64,000 bases of DNA from Companilactobacillus kimchii DSM 13961 = JCM 10707. GTDB taxonomy: Bacteria; Bacillota; Bacilli; Lactobacillales; Lactobacillaceae. Shown here in pieces: positions 38,474 to 46,503 of the stretch. Positions within the stretch are counted from its first letter, which is position 1. Each line of letters begins with the position of its first letter. The stretch is from NCBI RefSeq assembly GCF_001435445.1, contig NZ_AZDH01000017.1, positions 288,936 to 352,935 of the forward strand, read 5' to 3'. A program made the position numbers and the translations under genes. Below the pieces are notes generated by a model. That model saw nothing but the letters and a program-made list of their open reading frames with translations. It ran no database searches and was not told the origin of the DNA.

Positions 38474-40399
38474 CTACTTTTTATCCAATGACTTCAAAAT
38501 TTCCTTAGCCACGAAGGATGTGTAATACATTGAACCGTCCGGATTTGGATGAACATTATCATCATAGAACCAATCAGTGTGTCCATTTGAATATCCATTC
38601 CAATCAATCACGGTCAAATTCTTATACTTACTTTGAGCTTGACTTAGAACACCATTAACGGTCTTTTCCCATGGTCTAGTTGGAACATGAACATTGATCC
38701 AATAAACATGACGTTGTGGACCAACCAATGACATAATTTGTCCAAGCTGTTGCATATTGAATGGTCCATTAGTTCCTAAACCAATCAAGACATTAGGTGC
38801 TAAGACGCCTTGATCTTTATACTTCTGTAAGATATCTAGACTGGCAGTCAATTGACGACTAACTGCTGCATCAACAACGACCTTCTTGTCATCAAACAAC
38901 TTCAAGAAATTATCTGATCCATCGGCCATAACCGAATCACCAACAGCTGTTAATGGTACATCCTTTAATCTCTGCAAGTCGATCTGTGTTAAACCATACT
39001 TCTCGAATTCGGTATTAATTGGATTATCTTTAGCTGCTTTCTTATATCTAGCATAGTCAGCAGCTGACATCTTACCTGTTGCATTCTGTTTCTTTTTAGC
39101 CTTTTTCAGGTTCTCAATAGCTTGCTGTTTCTTTTTCTTATTAGCTTTTTCATTCTTATTAATCTTATTAGCCAATTGACTATGGTTAACATTAGGATTT
39201 GGTGCACTAACGGCTTTAACTACACCGTAACAACCTGTAATACTAATTAAAGCAATTACTAGAGCTAAAATACGTTGAATTCCTGTTGAAGATTTAAAGA
39301 AATTCTTAACGTCACTCCACTTAGCATGGGCCAAAGGTTGTTCGACGAACCTGAATGAAAATTCAGTTACTAAGACAATTAAAATAACTTCAATCACCGG
39401 ATATAAAATCGGATGATCTGCAACATTTTTAAACTTAGATTCAAAAAAGATCATAACAGGAAATTGGTATAGGTATAATCCATAACTTCTTGAACCCACA
39501 AAATGGAAAACCTTATTGGATAACAAACCATTCCACATAGAATCTGGATGAGCTACAACCGCAATAAAGATACATGTTGTAACAGAGAAGATGAACATCC
39601 CGCCACGATAAAGGAATGGATCAGAATCTTTAATTGTGAAAATCATCAACAGCATCAAAGCTAACGACAATAAACCAACAATATTCAATTTCCATTTATC
39701 AGATTTTTTAAGACCTTCTTTTAATTTTTCAGCAGGCCAAACTAGTGCTAAGCCACATCCCAAAAGGATTGAGAATAATCTTGTGTCAGTACCATAATAA
39801 ATTCTACTTGGGTCAACACCCGGCTTAAATAAAATTGCCATCCAAATTGCTGATGCAATGGAAACAATCATAGAAAAGCCAAAAATACGGCCTTTTTTAA
39901 CATGGAATTTACTAAACAAAATCAACAGAATTGGCCAAATAATATAAAATTGACCTTCAATAGACAACGTCCATAAATGTGTAAATGGTGATTCATTATT
40001 GGCAAATCGTTCGAAATACGACTGACCATTAAAAATTTGCCACCAATTATAGACATTCAAAATATTTGTCACAAAAATCTGATCGAAATGGTATAGCAAG
40101 TTCTTTAAAAACAAAACAATATATGCCCCCGATGCTAATAATACAAACAGCATCCCTGGGTACAATCTTTTTACTCTTTTTAGATAAAAATTACTTAATG
40201 AAAACGAACCACCATAATCTACAGTATTAAAGAAATGATCTGTGATTAAGTATCCAGATATTAGGAAGAAGATTGGCACTCCCAAATATCCACCGGAAAA
40301 AACATTAGGATTTAAGTGATACATGATAACACCTATAACCCCTAAAGTACGTAGTCCATCAAATCCAGTAATAAATCTTCTTTTCGGTGATTTATTCAT
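38474..40399 (-). CDS. OatA-like acyltransferase (acyltransferase-3 plus SGNH)
   Basis: A 641-residue membrane O-acetyltransferase. The N-terminal half has about 10-11 helices of the acyltransferase-3 family, starting with RRFITGFDGLRTLGVIGVIMYH (its conserved His at the end). A Lys-rich linker follows, then an extracellular SGNH hydrolase-like domain with GDSVMADG near residue 488, GLGTNGP, and DNVHP near 612 as catalytic blocks. This is the architecture of OatA, which O-acetylates peptidoglycan and gives lysozyme resistance; paralogues modify other wall polymers. AGGGG precedes the ATG. It lies between obgE and rnz. Confidence 0.9.
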   Translation of the reverse strand: MNKSPKRRFITGFDGLRTLGVIGVIMYHLNPNVFSGGYLGVPIFFLISGYLITDHFFNTVDYGGSFSLSNFYLKRVKRLYPGMLFVLLASGAYIVLFLKNLLYHFDQIFVTNILNVYNWWQIFNGQSYFERFANNESPFTHLWTLSIEGQFYIIWPILLILFSKFHVKKGRIFGFSMIVSIASAIWMAILFKPGVDPSRIYYGTDTRLFSILLGCGLALVWPAEKLKEGLKKSDKWKLNIVGLLSLALMLLMIFTIKDSDPFLYRGGMFIFSVTTCIFIAVVAHPDSMWNGLLSNKVFHFVGSRSYGLYLYQFPVMIFFESKFKNVADHPILYPVIEVILIVLVTEFSFRFVEQPLAHAKWSDVKNFFKSSTGIQRILALVIALISITGCYGVVKAVSAPNPNVNHSQLANKINKNEKANKKKKQQAIENLKKAKKKQNATGKMSAADYARYKKAAKDNPINTEFEKYGLTQIDLQRLKDVPLTAVGDSVMADGSDNFLKLFDDKKVVVDAAVSRQLTASLDILQKYKDQGVLAPNVLIGLGTNGPFNMQQLGQIMSLVGPQRHVYWINVHVPTRPWEKTVNGVLSQAQSKYKNLTVIDWNGYSNGHTDWFYDDNVHPNPDGSMYYTSFVAKEILKSLDKK

Positions 40400-40411
40400 T
40401 ATTTCTAGCCC

Positions 40412-41686
40412 CTAAATAAATTCAAAAGTAAAGTCAAGAATTGTAACTGAATCACCTGATTCGGCCCCTGCCTCAATCAAAGCGTCTTCAATACCCATTG
40501 ACTTCAATTGTCTAGCAAAACGCATAATTCCATCTTGATGATCCAAATTAGTTCTTTGAAGAAGTAATTCAACTCGATCACCTTTAACAACAAAACTATG
40601 TTCAGCATCTTTTTCAATAGTAAATTGCTTCTTCTCTGGCTCAAAGTTGTATTCTTTAGAATCGTCAGTTTGTACATCAATGTGAATTGGTTCCGCCTTG
40701 GATAATACTTCACTAGTATGATTCATCAGATCTTTAACACCTGTATGTTGAACACTTGAAATAGGGAAAATATCAGCATCAGCATCCAATTTCTCTTTAA
40801 ATTCTGCCAAGCGTTCTTCAGAACCAGGAATATCTAACTTAGTTGGCACAATAATTTCTGGACGTTTCAAAACATTTGCATCGTAATTACCTAGTTCTTT
40901 ACGGATAGCTAAATAGTCATCATAAGGTTCACGACCATTATTAGGATCCATATCAACTAAATGTAGGATAACTCTAGTTCTTTCAACGTGGCGTAAGAAT
41001 TGAATCCCCAAACCAACACCGTTAGAAGCTCCTTCAATTAATCCTGGCAAATCAGCAATAACAAAATCTTGCCCATTTTCCAACTTAACCATTCCTAAAT
41101 TAGGAGATAAAGTTGTAAAGTGATATGCAGCAATCTTAGGTTTAGCAGAAGTTGCTACAGATAATAAAGTAGACTTCCCAACTGATGGGAATCCAACCAA
41201 ACCAACATCCGCAATCAACTTCAATTCAAGCTTCAAATGCTTTTCTTGACCAGGTTCACCATTTTCGGCTACTTCTGGTGCTTGGTTCTTAGATGTAGCG
41301 AAGTGAATATTACCACGACCACCATCTCCACCTTTAGCAACAACTAGTTCTTGGTTATTCTCGGTTAAATCTCCGACTAATCTACCACTATCTTCATCAT
41401 AAATTGATGTTCCTGTAGGAACGACAATGTAAACTGGATCAGCCTTGTGACCATACATTCCCTTGATTTGGCCATTTTGACCAGGTTGAGCTTTAAAAAT
41501 TCTCTTGTATCTAAAGTCCATTAAGGTATTCATACCTTCATTAGCCTTTAAAATTATGTCGCCTCCGCGACCACCGTCTCCACCTGAAGGTCCGCCAAGT
41601 GGTACATACTTTTCGTGGCGGAAGGCAACAGCGCCGTCTCCACCCTTACCAGATTTTACGGTGATTTTAACGTTATCTACAAACAT
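40412..41686 (-). CDS. obgE: GTPase Obg (CgtA)
   Basis: An essential GTPase linked to 50S assembly and stress control. It has the glycine-rich Obg domain ([20 protein letters not shown], then [13 protein letters not shown]), a G domain with GFPSVGKST near residue 168 and TKLD base motif, and the C-terminal OCT domain (residues about 350-424). At 424 residues it has the full Gram-positive form. Likely promoter upstream at 41747-41776. Confidence 0.97.
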   Translation of the reverse strand: MFVDNVKITVKSGKGGDGAVAFRHEKYVPLGGPSGGDGGRGGDIILKANEGMNTLMDFRYKRIFKAQPGQNGQIKGMYGHKADPVYIVVPTGTSIYDEDSGRLVGDLTENNQELVVAKGGDGGRGNIHFATSKNQAPEVAENGEPGQEKHLKLELKLIADVGLVGFPSVGKSTLLSVATSAKPKIAAYHFTTLSPNLGMVKLENGQDFVIADLPGLIEGASNGVGLGIQFLRHVERTRVILHLVDMDPNNGREPYDDYLAIRKELGNYDANVLKRPEIIVPTKLDIPGSEERLAEFKEKLDADADIFPISSVQHTGVKDLMNHTSEVLSKAEPIHIDVQTDDSKEYNFEPEKKQFTIEKDAEHSFVVKGDRVELLLQRTNLDHQDGIMRFARQLKSMGIEDALIEAGAESGDSVTILDFTFEFI

Positions 41687-41739
41687 TAAAATCCCCCTTT
41701 CTAAACTTAATTATCATTTCTAAATTTTAGCACAAAAAC

Positions 41740-41776
41740 ATACTTCATAATACTTTGAAGTATAATTGATTGTCCA
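41740..41776 (-). promoter_or_regulatory. obgE promoter region with inverted repeat
   Basis: Minus strand: TGGACA (41771-41776), 18 bases, TATTAT (41747-41752). The -10 lies in a 7-bp inverted repeat, ATACTTC (41740-41746) and GAAGTAT (41757-41763), which also carries a plus-strand TATAAT (41761-41766). The intergenic stretch therefore may fire in both directions, toward obgE and fruR. Confidence 0.4.
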
Positions 41777-41808
41777 GAAATTTATTAATCGGTTGATATC
41801 TTTTGGAA

Positions 41809-41848
41809 GATTTTGAAAGATTTTGAGTTTTTATGATTGATTTTGAAT
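41809..41848 (+). promoter_or_regulatory. Phased direct repeats before fruRKA (candidate FruR operator)
   Basis: GATTTTGA occurs three times at 41809, 41819 and 41839, spaced 10 and 20 bases, thus on one face of the helix. DeoR-family regulators commonly bind short direct repeats. It lies 40-80 bases before fruR and is a good candidate for autoregulation. Confidence 0.5.
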
Positions 41849-41886
41849 GAATATGGAGGTATTATATTTTTTGCGAGGTGATGAAA

Positions 41887-42639
41887 GTGCTTACTGAAGA
41901 AAGACAACAAATTATTTTAGAACAATTAAAAATACACAATATTGTCAAACTCCACGATTTAATTCCATTAACGGGTGCTTCTGAATCTACCTTGCGTCGT
42001 GATTTGCAAGATCTTGAGAATTGTCACAAGTTATTACGAATCCACGGCGGTGCTCAAAACGTCATTTCATTACATGAGGAACCAGCGCTTTCTCAAAAAG
42101 CAGCTGTACATATTAATGAAAAGAAACTGATCGGTCAAACAGCCGCAAGTTTAGTTAGAAATCATGAAGTAATCTTTTTAGATTCCGGAACTACCATTCA
42201 ATTCATGATCCCCTACTTAATAGAACATAACGACTTGTTAGTCATTACCAATAGTGTCGACAACGCTTCGATGTTGGCCGATTATAACGTGAACACATTT
42301 CTTCCTGGGGGAAAGTTAAAATCATCTACAAAGGCATTGATTGGTGCAAACATCATTCAAACACTTGAAAGATATCACTTTGATCGCGCTTTTCTCGGTA
42401 CCAATGGTTTTTCTATTGATGCTGGTTACACAACACCAGATCCTGAAGAAGCAGCTATTAAGAGTTTGGCGATCACGCAATCGAATCAATCTTATGTACT
42501 ATCCGATAGTTCCAAGTTTTCGCAAGTTAGTTTTAGTCGTTTTGCAACTTTAGATGAAGTTCCATTAATAACAAGCAGACTATCAGAAAAAGAAGCTAAT
42601 GCTTTGAAAAAATTTACTAAGATAACGGAGGCAATCTAG
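41887..42639 (+). CDS. fruR: DeoR-family regulator FruR
   Basis: A 250-residue repressor of the fructose operon. An N-terminal helix-turn-helix (LTEERQQIILEQLK, then STLRRDLQDLE) precedes a sugar-phosphate-sensing domain with DSGTTIQFM and GTNGFS. I take the GTG at 41887 as start: the DeoR family begins MLTEERQ, and GAGGTG lies six bases upstream. An ATG at 41881 or GTG at 41878 would sit on that site. It is first of three genes, with fruK starting directly after the stop. Effector is probably fructose 1-phosphate by family analogy. Confidence 0.9.
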   Translation: MLTEERQQIILEQLKIHNIVKLHDLIPLTGASESTLRRDLQDLENCHKLLRIHGGAQNVISLHEEPALSQKAAVHINEKKLIGQTAASLVRNHEVIFLDSGTTIQFMIPYLIEHNDLLVITNSVDNASMLADYNVNTFLPGGKLKSSTKALIGANIIQTLERYHFDRAFLGTNGFSIDAGYTTPDPEEAAIKSLAITQSNQSYVLSDSSKFSQVSFSRFATLDEVPLITSRLSEKEANALKKFTKITEAI

Positions 42640-43560
42640 TTGATCTATACAATTACAGTTAATCCCTCAATTGATTACGTTTTACAATTGAAGAATTTAA
42701 ATACTGGTGAAGTTAACCGTACTCAAAACGATGTTAAACTTCCTGGAGGAAAAGGAATCAATGTTTCTAGAATTATGAAGGAACTTAATATTGATTCCAC
42801 AGCGCTTGGTTTTGTTGGTGGTGCTACAGGTTCAATGTTTGAAGAATTGCTTTCTCAACACAACCTAAAAACTTCCTTTACTAGAGTTAAGGAAGACACT
42901 CGTATCAATGTCAAAATTAACGCTACTGAACAAAACGAGGAAACAGAAATTAACGGTGCCGGTCCTACCATCAGCAATGAAGAACAAACTAATTTCATGA
43001 ATAATTTAAGTGAAATTGGCAAGGGTGATATCGTTGTTATGGCTGGAAGCCTTTCCAGAAATCTCAATACTAATTTTTATTTAGATATTGCTGAAAAAAT
43101 TCAAAAGCAAGGTGCCGAATTCATCATTGATACTACTGGTCAAGCCCTGTTGGATACTTTGCCACTACACCCATTAGTCGTAAAACCAAATCATCATGAA
43201 CTAGCTGACTTGTTCGACGTTACTTTCAAAGATGAACAAGAAATCATTACTTACGCTAGAAAACTTTTGGACAAAGGGGCTAAGCATGTCTTAGTTTCTA
43301 TGGCTGGAGATGGTGCTTTACTAGTTACTAAGGATAAAGCCTATAAGGCAAATGCTCCTAAAGGAACTGTCATCAATTCAGTTGGTGCCGGCGACTCTAT
43401 GATTGCCGGATTTGCTGGTACATTCATGGAAACAAACGATCCTATTGAAAGCTTCCATATGGGTGCTGCTTGTGGATCAGCTACTGCCTTCAGTCAAGAC
43501 ATAGCTATTAAAGAAAAAATTGACGAAGTTTATAAGGAAATTTCTATTACAGAAATCTAA
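42640..43560 (+). CDS. fruK: 1-phosphofructokinase
   Basis: Converts fructose 1-phosphate from the PTS to fructose 1,6-bisphosphate. A 306-residue PfkB-family kinase with GGKGINVSRIMKEL (substrate loop), AGSLS and the catalytic GAGDSMIAGF motif near residue 250. The start is TTG at 42640, one base after the fruR stop, preceded by ACGGAGG. It sits between fruR and fruA, the standard order. Confidence 0.95.
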   Translation: MIYTITVNPSIDYVLQLKNLNTGEVNRTQNDVKLPGGKGINVSRIMKELNIDSTALGFVGGATGSMFEELLSQHNLKTSFTRVKEDTRINVKINATEQNEETEINGAGPTISNEEQTNFMNNLSEIGKGDIVVMAGSLSRNLNTNFYLDIAEKIQKQGAEFIIDTTGQALLDTLPLHPLVVKPNHHELADLFDVTFKDEQEIITYARKLLDKGAKHVLVSMAGDGALLVTKDKAYKANAPKGTVINSVGAGDSMIAGFAGTFMETNDPIESFHMGAACGSATAFSQDIAIKEKIDEVYKEISITEI

Positions 43561-43579
43561 TTGAGGGGGACTCTTAATA

Positions 43580-45523
43580 ATGGACTTAAAGCAACTATTG
43601 TTAAAAGACGCCATGATCATGGACTTGAAAGCTACTACTAAAGAGGATGCCATTGAAGAAATGGTTGATAAGTACTATCAAGTCGGCGTTATTGATGACA
43701 AAGAATTATACAAAGCAGATATTTTAAAGCGTGAAGCACAAACAAGTACTGGTATCGGTGAAGGAATTGCCATGCCACATGCTCGTGATAAAGCTGTTAA
43801 ACGTGCTACAGTTTTATTTGCTAAAAGTGCTAAGGGTATCGATTATAAATCATTAGATGGCCAACCAGCCTACCTATTCTTTATGATTGCTGCTCCAGAT
43901 GGTGCTGATAATCTTCACTTGCAAGCTCTTGCCGCACTATCATCACTTCTAATCAATCCTGAATTGGTCAAGAACCTAAAGGCTGCTAAAACAGCTGATG
44001 AAGTTCAAGAATTATTTGATAAAGCCATGAAAGAAAAGGAAGCCAAGGATAAAGCTGACGAAGAGAAAGAAAAAGCTAAAGCAGCGGCTGCCGCTCAAGC
44101 TAGCGATTCTGATGACAAGAAACCTTATGTTGTTGCTGTTACAGCCTGCCCTACTGGTATTGCTCATACATACATGGCTGAAGCTGCTCTAAAAGAACAA
44201 GCTGAAAAAATGGGTATCGACATTAAGGTTGAAACTAATGGTTCCGAAGGTGTTAAGCATAAGTTAACCGCCGACGAAATCAACCGTGCTGATGGTGTTA
44301 TCATCGCTGCCGACAAGAAAGTTGATATGCCTCGTTTTGATGGCAAGCACTTAGTTAACCGTCCTGTTAGTGATGGTATCAACAAAGCCGAAGAATTAAT
44401 CAACTTAGCTGTTGAACAAAAAGCTCCTGTCTTCCATGCTGAGGGTGGTGCTACCGCAGAAAAAGAAGACACTGAAGAAAAGAAGTCACTTTGGTCAAGA
44501 ATCTACGCTGATTTAATGAATGGTATTTCCAATATGCTTCCATTCGTTGTTGGTGGTGGTATCTTAATGGCTATTTCCTTCCTATTGGAAAACTCCGTTG
44601 GTGCTCATTCACAATGGTTCCTCTTCTTTAATAATGTTGGTAATTACGCCTTCAGTTTCTTGATCCCTGTTCTAGCTGCCTACATCGCGGTTTCAATCGG
44701 TGATCGTCCTGCCTTGCTACCTGGTTTCGTTGGTGGTTACATGGCTTCCCAAGCTACAGCTTCTGTAGTTAGTTCCAAGAGTCCTGCCGGCTTTATTGGT
44801 GGTCTTCTAGCTGGTTTCATTGCTGGATGGGTAGTTGTTTTCTTAAAGAAATGGCTCAAGAACCTGCCTCACTCACTAGCTGGTCTTAAGACTATCTTGA
44901 TTTACCCAGTACTAGGACTGCTCTTCACTGGAGCTATCATGTACTTTGCTGTTGATCCAATCTTCGCCGTTGTTAATGCCGCTATTACTCACTTCCTAGA
45001 ATCAATGGGTACTGGTAATGCTGTTATCTTAGGTACATTACTTGGTGGTATGATGTCTATCGATATGGGTGGTCCTTTCAACAAGGCTGCTTACACATTT
45101 GCCATTGGTACATTTACTGCAACCCAAGATGGTGCTTTGATGGCTGCCGTTATGGTTGGTGGTATGGTTCCTCCTCTAGCTATTGCGATTGCAACAACAT
45201 TCTGGAAGAACAAGTTTACTGAACAAGAAAGACAAGCCGGTCTTTCAAACTACATTTTAGGTTTATCATTCATTACTGAAGGTGCTATTCCATTTGCTGC
45301 CGGAGATCCATTGCACGTTATCGTATCAAGTGTTATCGGCTCTGCTATCGGTGGTGGTTTGACACAACTATGGGGCGTTAACGTTCCTGCTCCTCACGGT
45401 GGTATCTTCGTTACACCATTAGCTAACAAACCATTACTTTACTTATTAGCTGTTGTTATCGGTGCTGTAATTTCTGGTGTTATCTACGGTGTTTGGAAAC
45501 CTGCTAAAAAAGAAAATAAATAA
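43580..45523 (+). CDS. fruA: PTS fructose transporter, EIIABC
   Basis: Imports and phosphorylates fructose to fructose 1-phosphate. A 647-residue three-domain fusion: EIIA (residues about 1-150) with phospho-His67 in GIAMPHARD, an Ala/Lys-rich linker, EIIB (about 182-280) with phospho-Cys190 in TACPTGIAHTYMA, and EIIC from about 310 with 8-10 membrane helices and GGPFNKAAYTF. GAGGGGG precedes the ATG. A terminator follows. Confidence 0.96.
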   Translation: MDLKQLLLKDAMIMDLKATTKEDAIEEMVDKYYQVGVIDDKELYKADILKREAQTSTGIGEGIAMPHARDKAVKRATVLFAKSAKGIDYKSLDGQPAYLFFMIAAPDGADNLHLQALAALSSLLINPELVKNLKAAKTADEVQELFDKAMKEKEAKDKADEEKEKAKAAAAAQASDSDDKKPYVVAVTACPTGIAHTYMAEAALKEQAEKMGIDIKVETNGSEGVKHKLTADEINRADGVIIAADKKVDMPRFDGKHLVNRPVSDGINKAEELINLAVEQKAPVFHAEGGATAEKEDTEEKKSLWSRIYADLMNGISNMLPFVVGGGILMAISFLLENSVGAHSQWFLFFNNVGNYAFSFLIPVLAAYIAVSIGDRPALLPGFVGGYMASQATASVVSSKSPAGFIGGLLAGFIAGWVVVFLKKWLKNLPHSLAGLKTILIYPVLGLLFTGAIMYFAVDPIFAVVNAAITHFLESMGTGNAVILGTLLGGMMSIDMGGPFNKAAYTFAIGTFTATQDGALMAAVMVGGMVPPLAIAIATTFWKNKFTEQERQAGLSNYILGLSFITEGAIPFAAGDPLHVIVSSVIGSAIGGGLTQLWGVNVPAPHGGIFVTPLANKPLLYLLAVVIGAVISGVIYGVWKPAKKENK

Positions 45524-45544
45524 ATCCCGTTATAAACGGACAAA

Positions 45545-45588
45545 AAACTATTTAACTGACTAGGAAGTTAGCTAAATAGTTTTTTTAT
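45545..45588 (+). terminator. Terminator of fruRKA
   Basis: AAACTATTTAACT pairs with AGCTAAATAGTTT with mismatches around GGAAG, then TTTTTT. Confidence 0.8.
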
Positions 45589-45627
45589 TTGGAATAAATT
45601 ACTAAAATTTTCCAATTGGAGTCACTA

Positions 45628-46170
45628 CTATAAATCTTCTTTAAGCAAACTGTATAGATTCTCATCATGAAAGCCATCGTCCAATAGTTCATTTTGACGT
45701 AATGTTCCTTCCAAAATGAAGCCAGCTCTTTTGGCCACCGCATTACTAGCTTCATTATCAACTGCTGCTTGGATTATGACGCGATTTAAACCATAATCTT
45801 CAAAACCCAAGTTAGCAAAACATTGTACTGCTCTTGTCACAATACCTCTCCCCTGAAACTTCTTACCTAACCAATAACCAATATCGGCACTAGCTCGTAA
45901 ATGATCAAAATGATTAAAACTAATCATTCCGGCAATTTCATTTTGATACCAAATTACAAGGTTTAATGAATCATTCATCCCCATATGGCGGTTAGTCATC
46001 TGTAAAAACTCCACTTCATCATTCGCCACTTTAGTTAACTTTAACCATGGTAAATAATATTCAAAATATTCTCGTTGCCCATCCAACAATTTGAACAACT
46101 TAGGACCGTCAATTTTAGGTCTTGGTACTGTTAATTTAATTTCATCTGACACTTTGCAAGATAACATCAT
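45628..46170 (-). CDS. GNAT acetyltransferase, RimJ/RimL type
   Basis: A 180-residue acetyltransferase resembling ribosomal-protein serine/alanine N-acetyltransferases. The acetyl-CoA loop is GKKFQGRGIVTRAV, and NRVIIQAAVDNEASNAVAKRAGF-EGTLR is the closing motif of the RimL subgroup. Known members act on ribosomal proteins, antibiotics or other amines, so the substrate is open. The ATG at 46170 follows AAGG by 5 bases. It is a single gene between fruA and the surface-protein region. Confidence 0.88.
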   Translation of the reverse strand: MMLSCKVSDEIKLTVPRPKIDGPKLFKLLDGQREYFEYYLPWLKLTKVANDEVEFLQMTNRHMGMNDSLNLVIWYQNEIAGMISFNHFDHLRASADIGYWLGKKFQGRGIVTRAVQCFANLGFEDYGLNRVIIQAAVDNEASNAVAKRAGFILEGTLRQNELLDDGFHDENLYSLLKEDL

Positions 46171-46503
46171 ACTTACCTTCTTTATCTTAATTAATATTAT
46201 TTTTATCCTTTATTTCAGATAAAACAAAAATTTTAAAAAAATCTAATCTTAGGACATAAGGGATAATAATTTAGTAGTCCAACTCGATTACTGAATTCTT
46301 ATCCTTTTTTTATTCTCATTAGCTTTTATAATTCTTTTCTCATTATCTGAAATAATTTTCCATAAAGTAATTTTTAGATTGCAATTGTTTGTTGATATAA
46401 CACGTTATTTAACGCTTACAGTGCTATTTTCTCTGTTATACTGAAACCACTTACAAACCAAATGGTTTGAAAATTCCCTACCACAAAACGCAAGGAGTTT
46501 ATT
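46171..46503 (+). promoter_or_regulatory. Intergenic region with surface-protein promoter and palindrome
   Basis: This 333-base AT-rich stretch has no supportable gene. Near its end TATACT (46437-46442) may be the -10 for the surface protein. A reverse cre-like sequence (46407-46421, TGTAAGCGTT half intact, last part degenerate) overlaps its -35 region. Just downstream, CAAACCAAATGGTTTG (46454-46469) is a perfect 6-bp inverted repeat with a 4-base centre, placed as an operator. CAAGGAG lies before the ATG at 46504. The first 200 bases show nothing else. Confidence 0.5.

Noticed and set aside
46407-46421. Full cre site before the surface protein
   Set aside because: Only the TGTAAGCGTT half is good; the conserved C near the end is A. 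Kept as a weak note, not as a cre.
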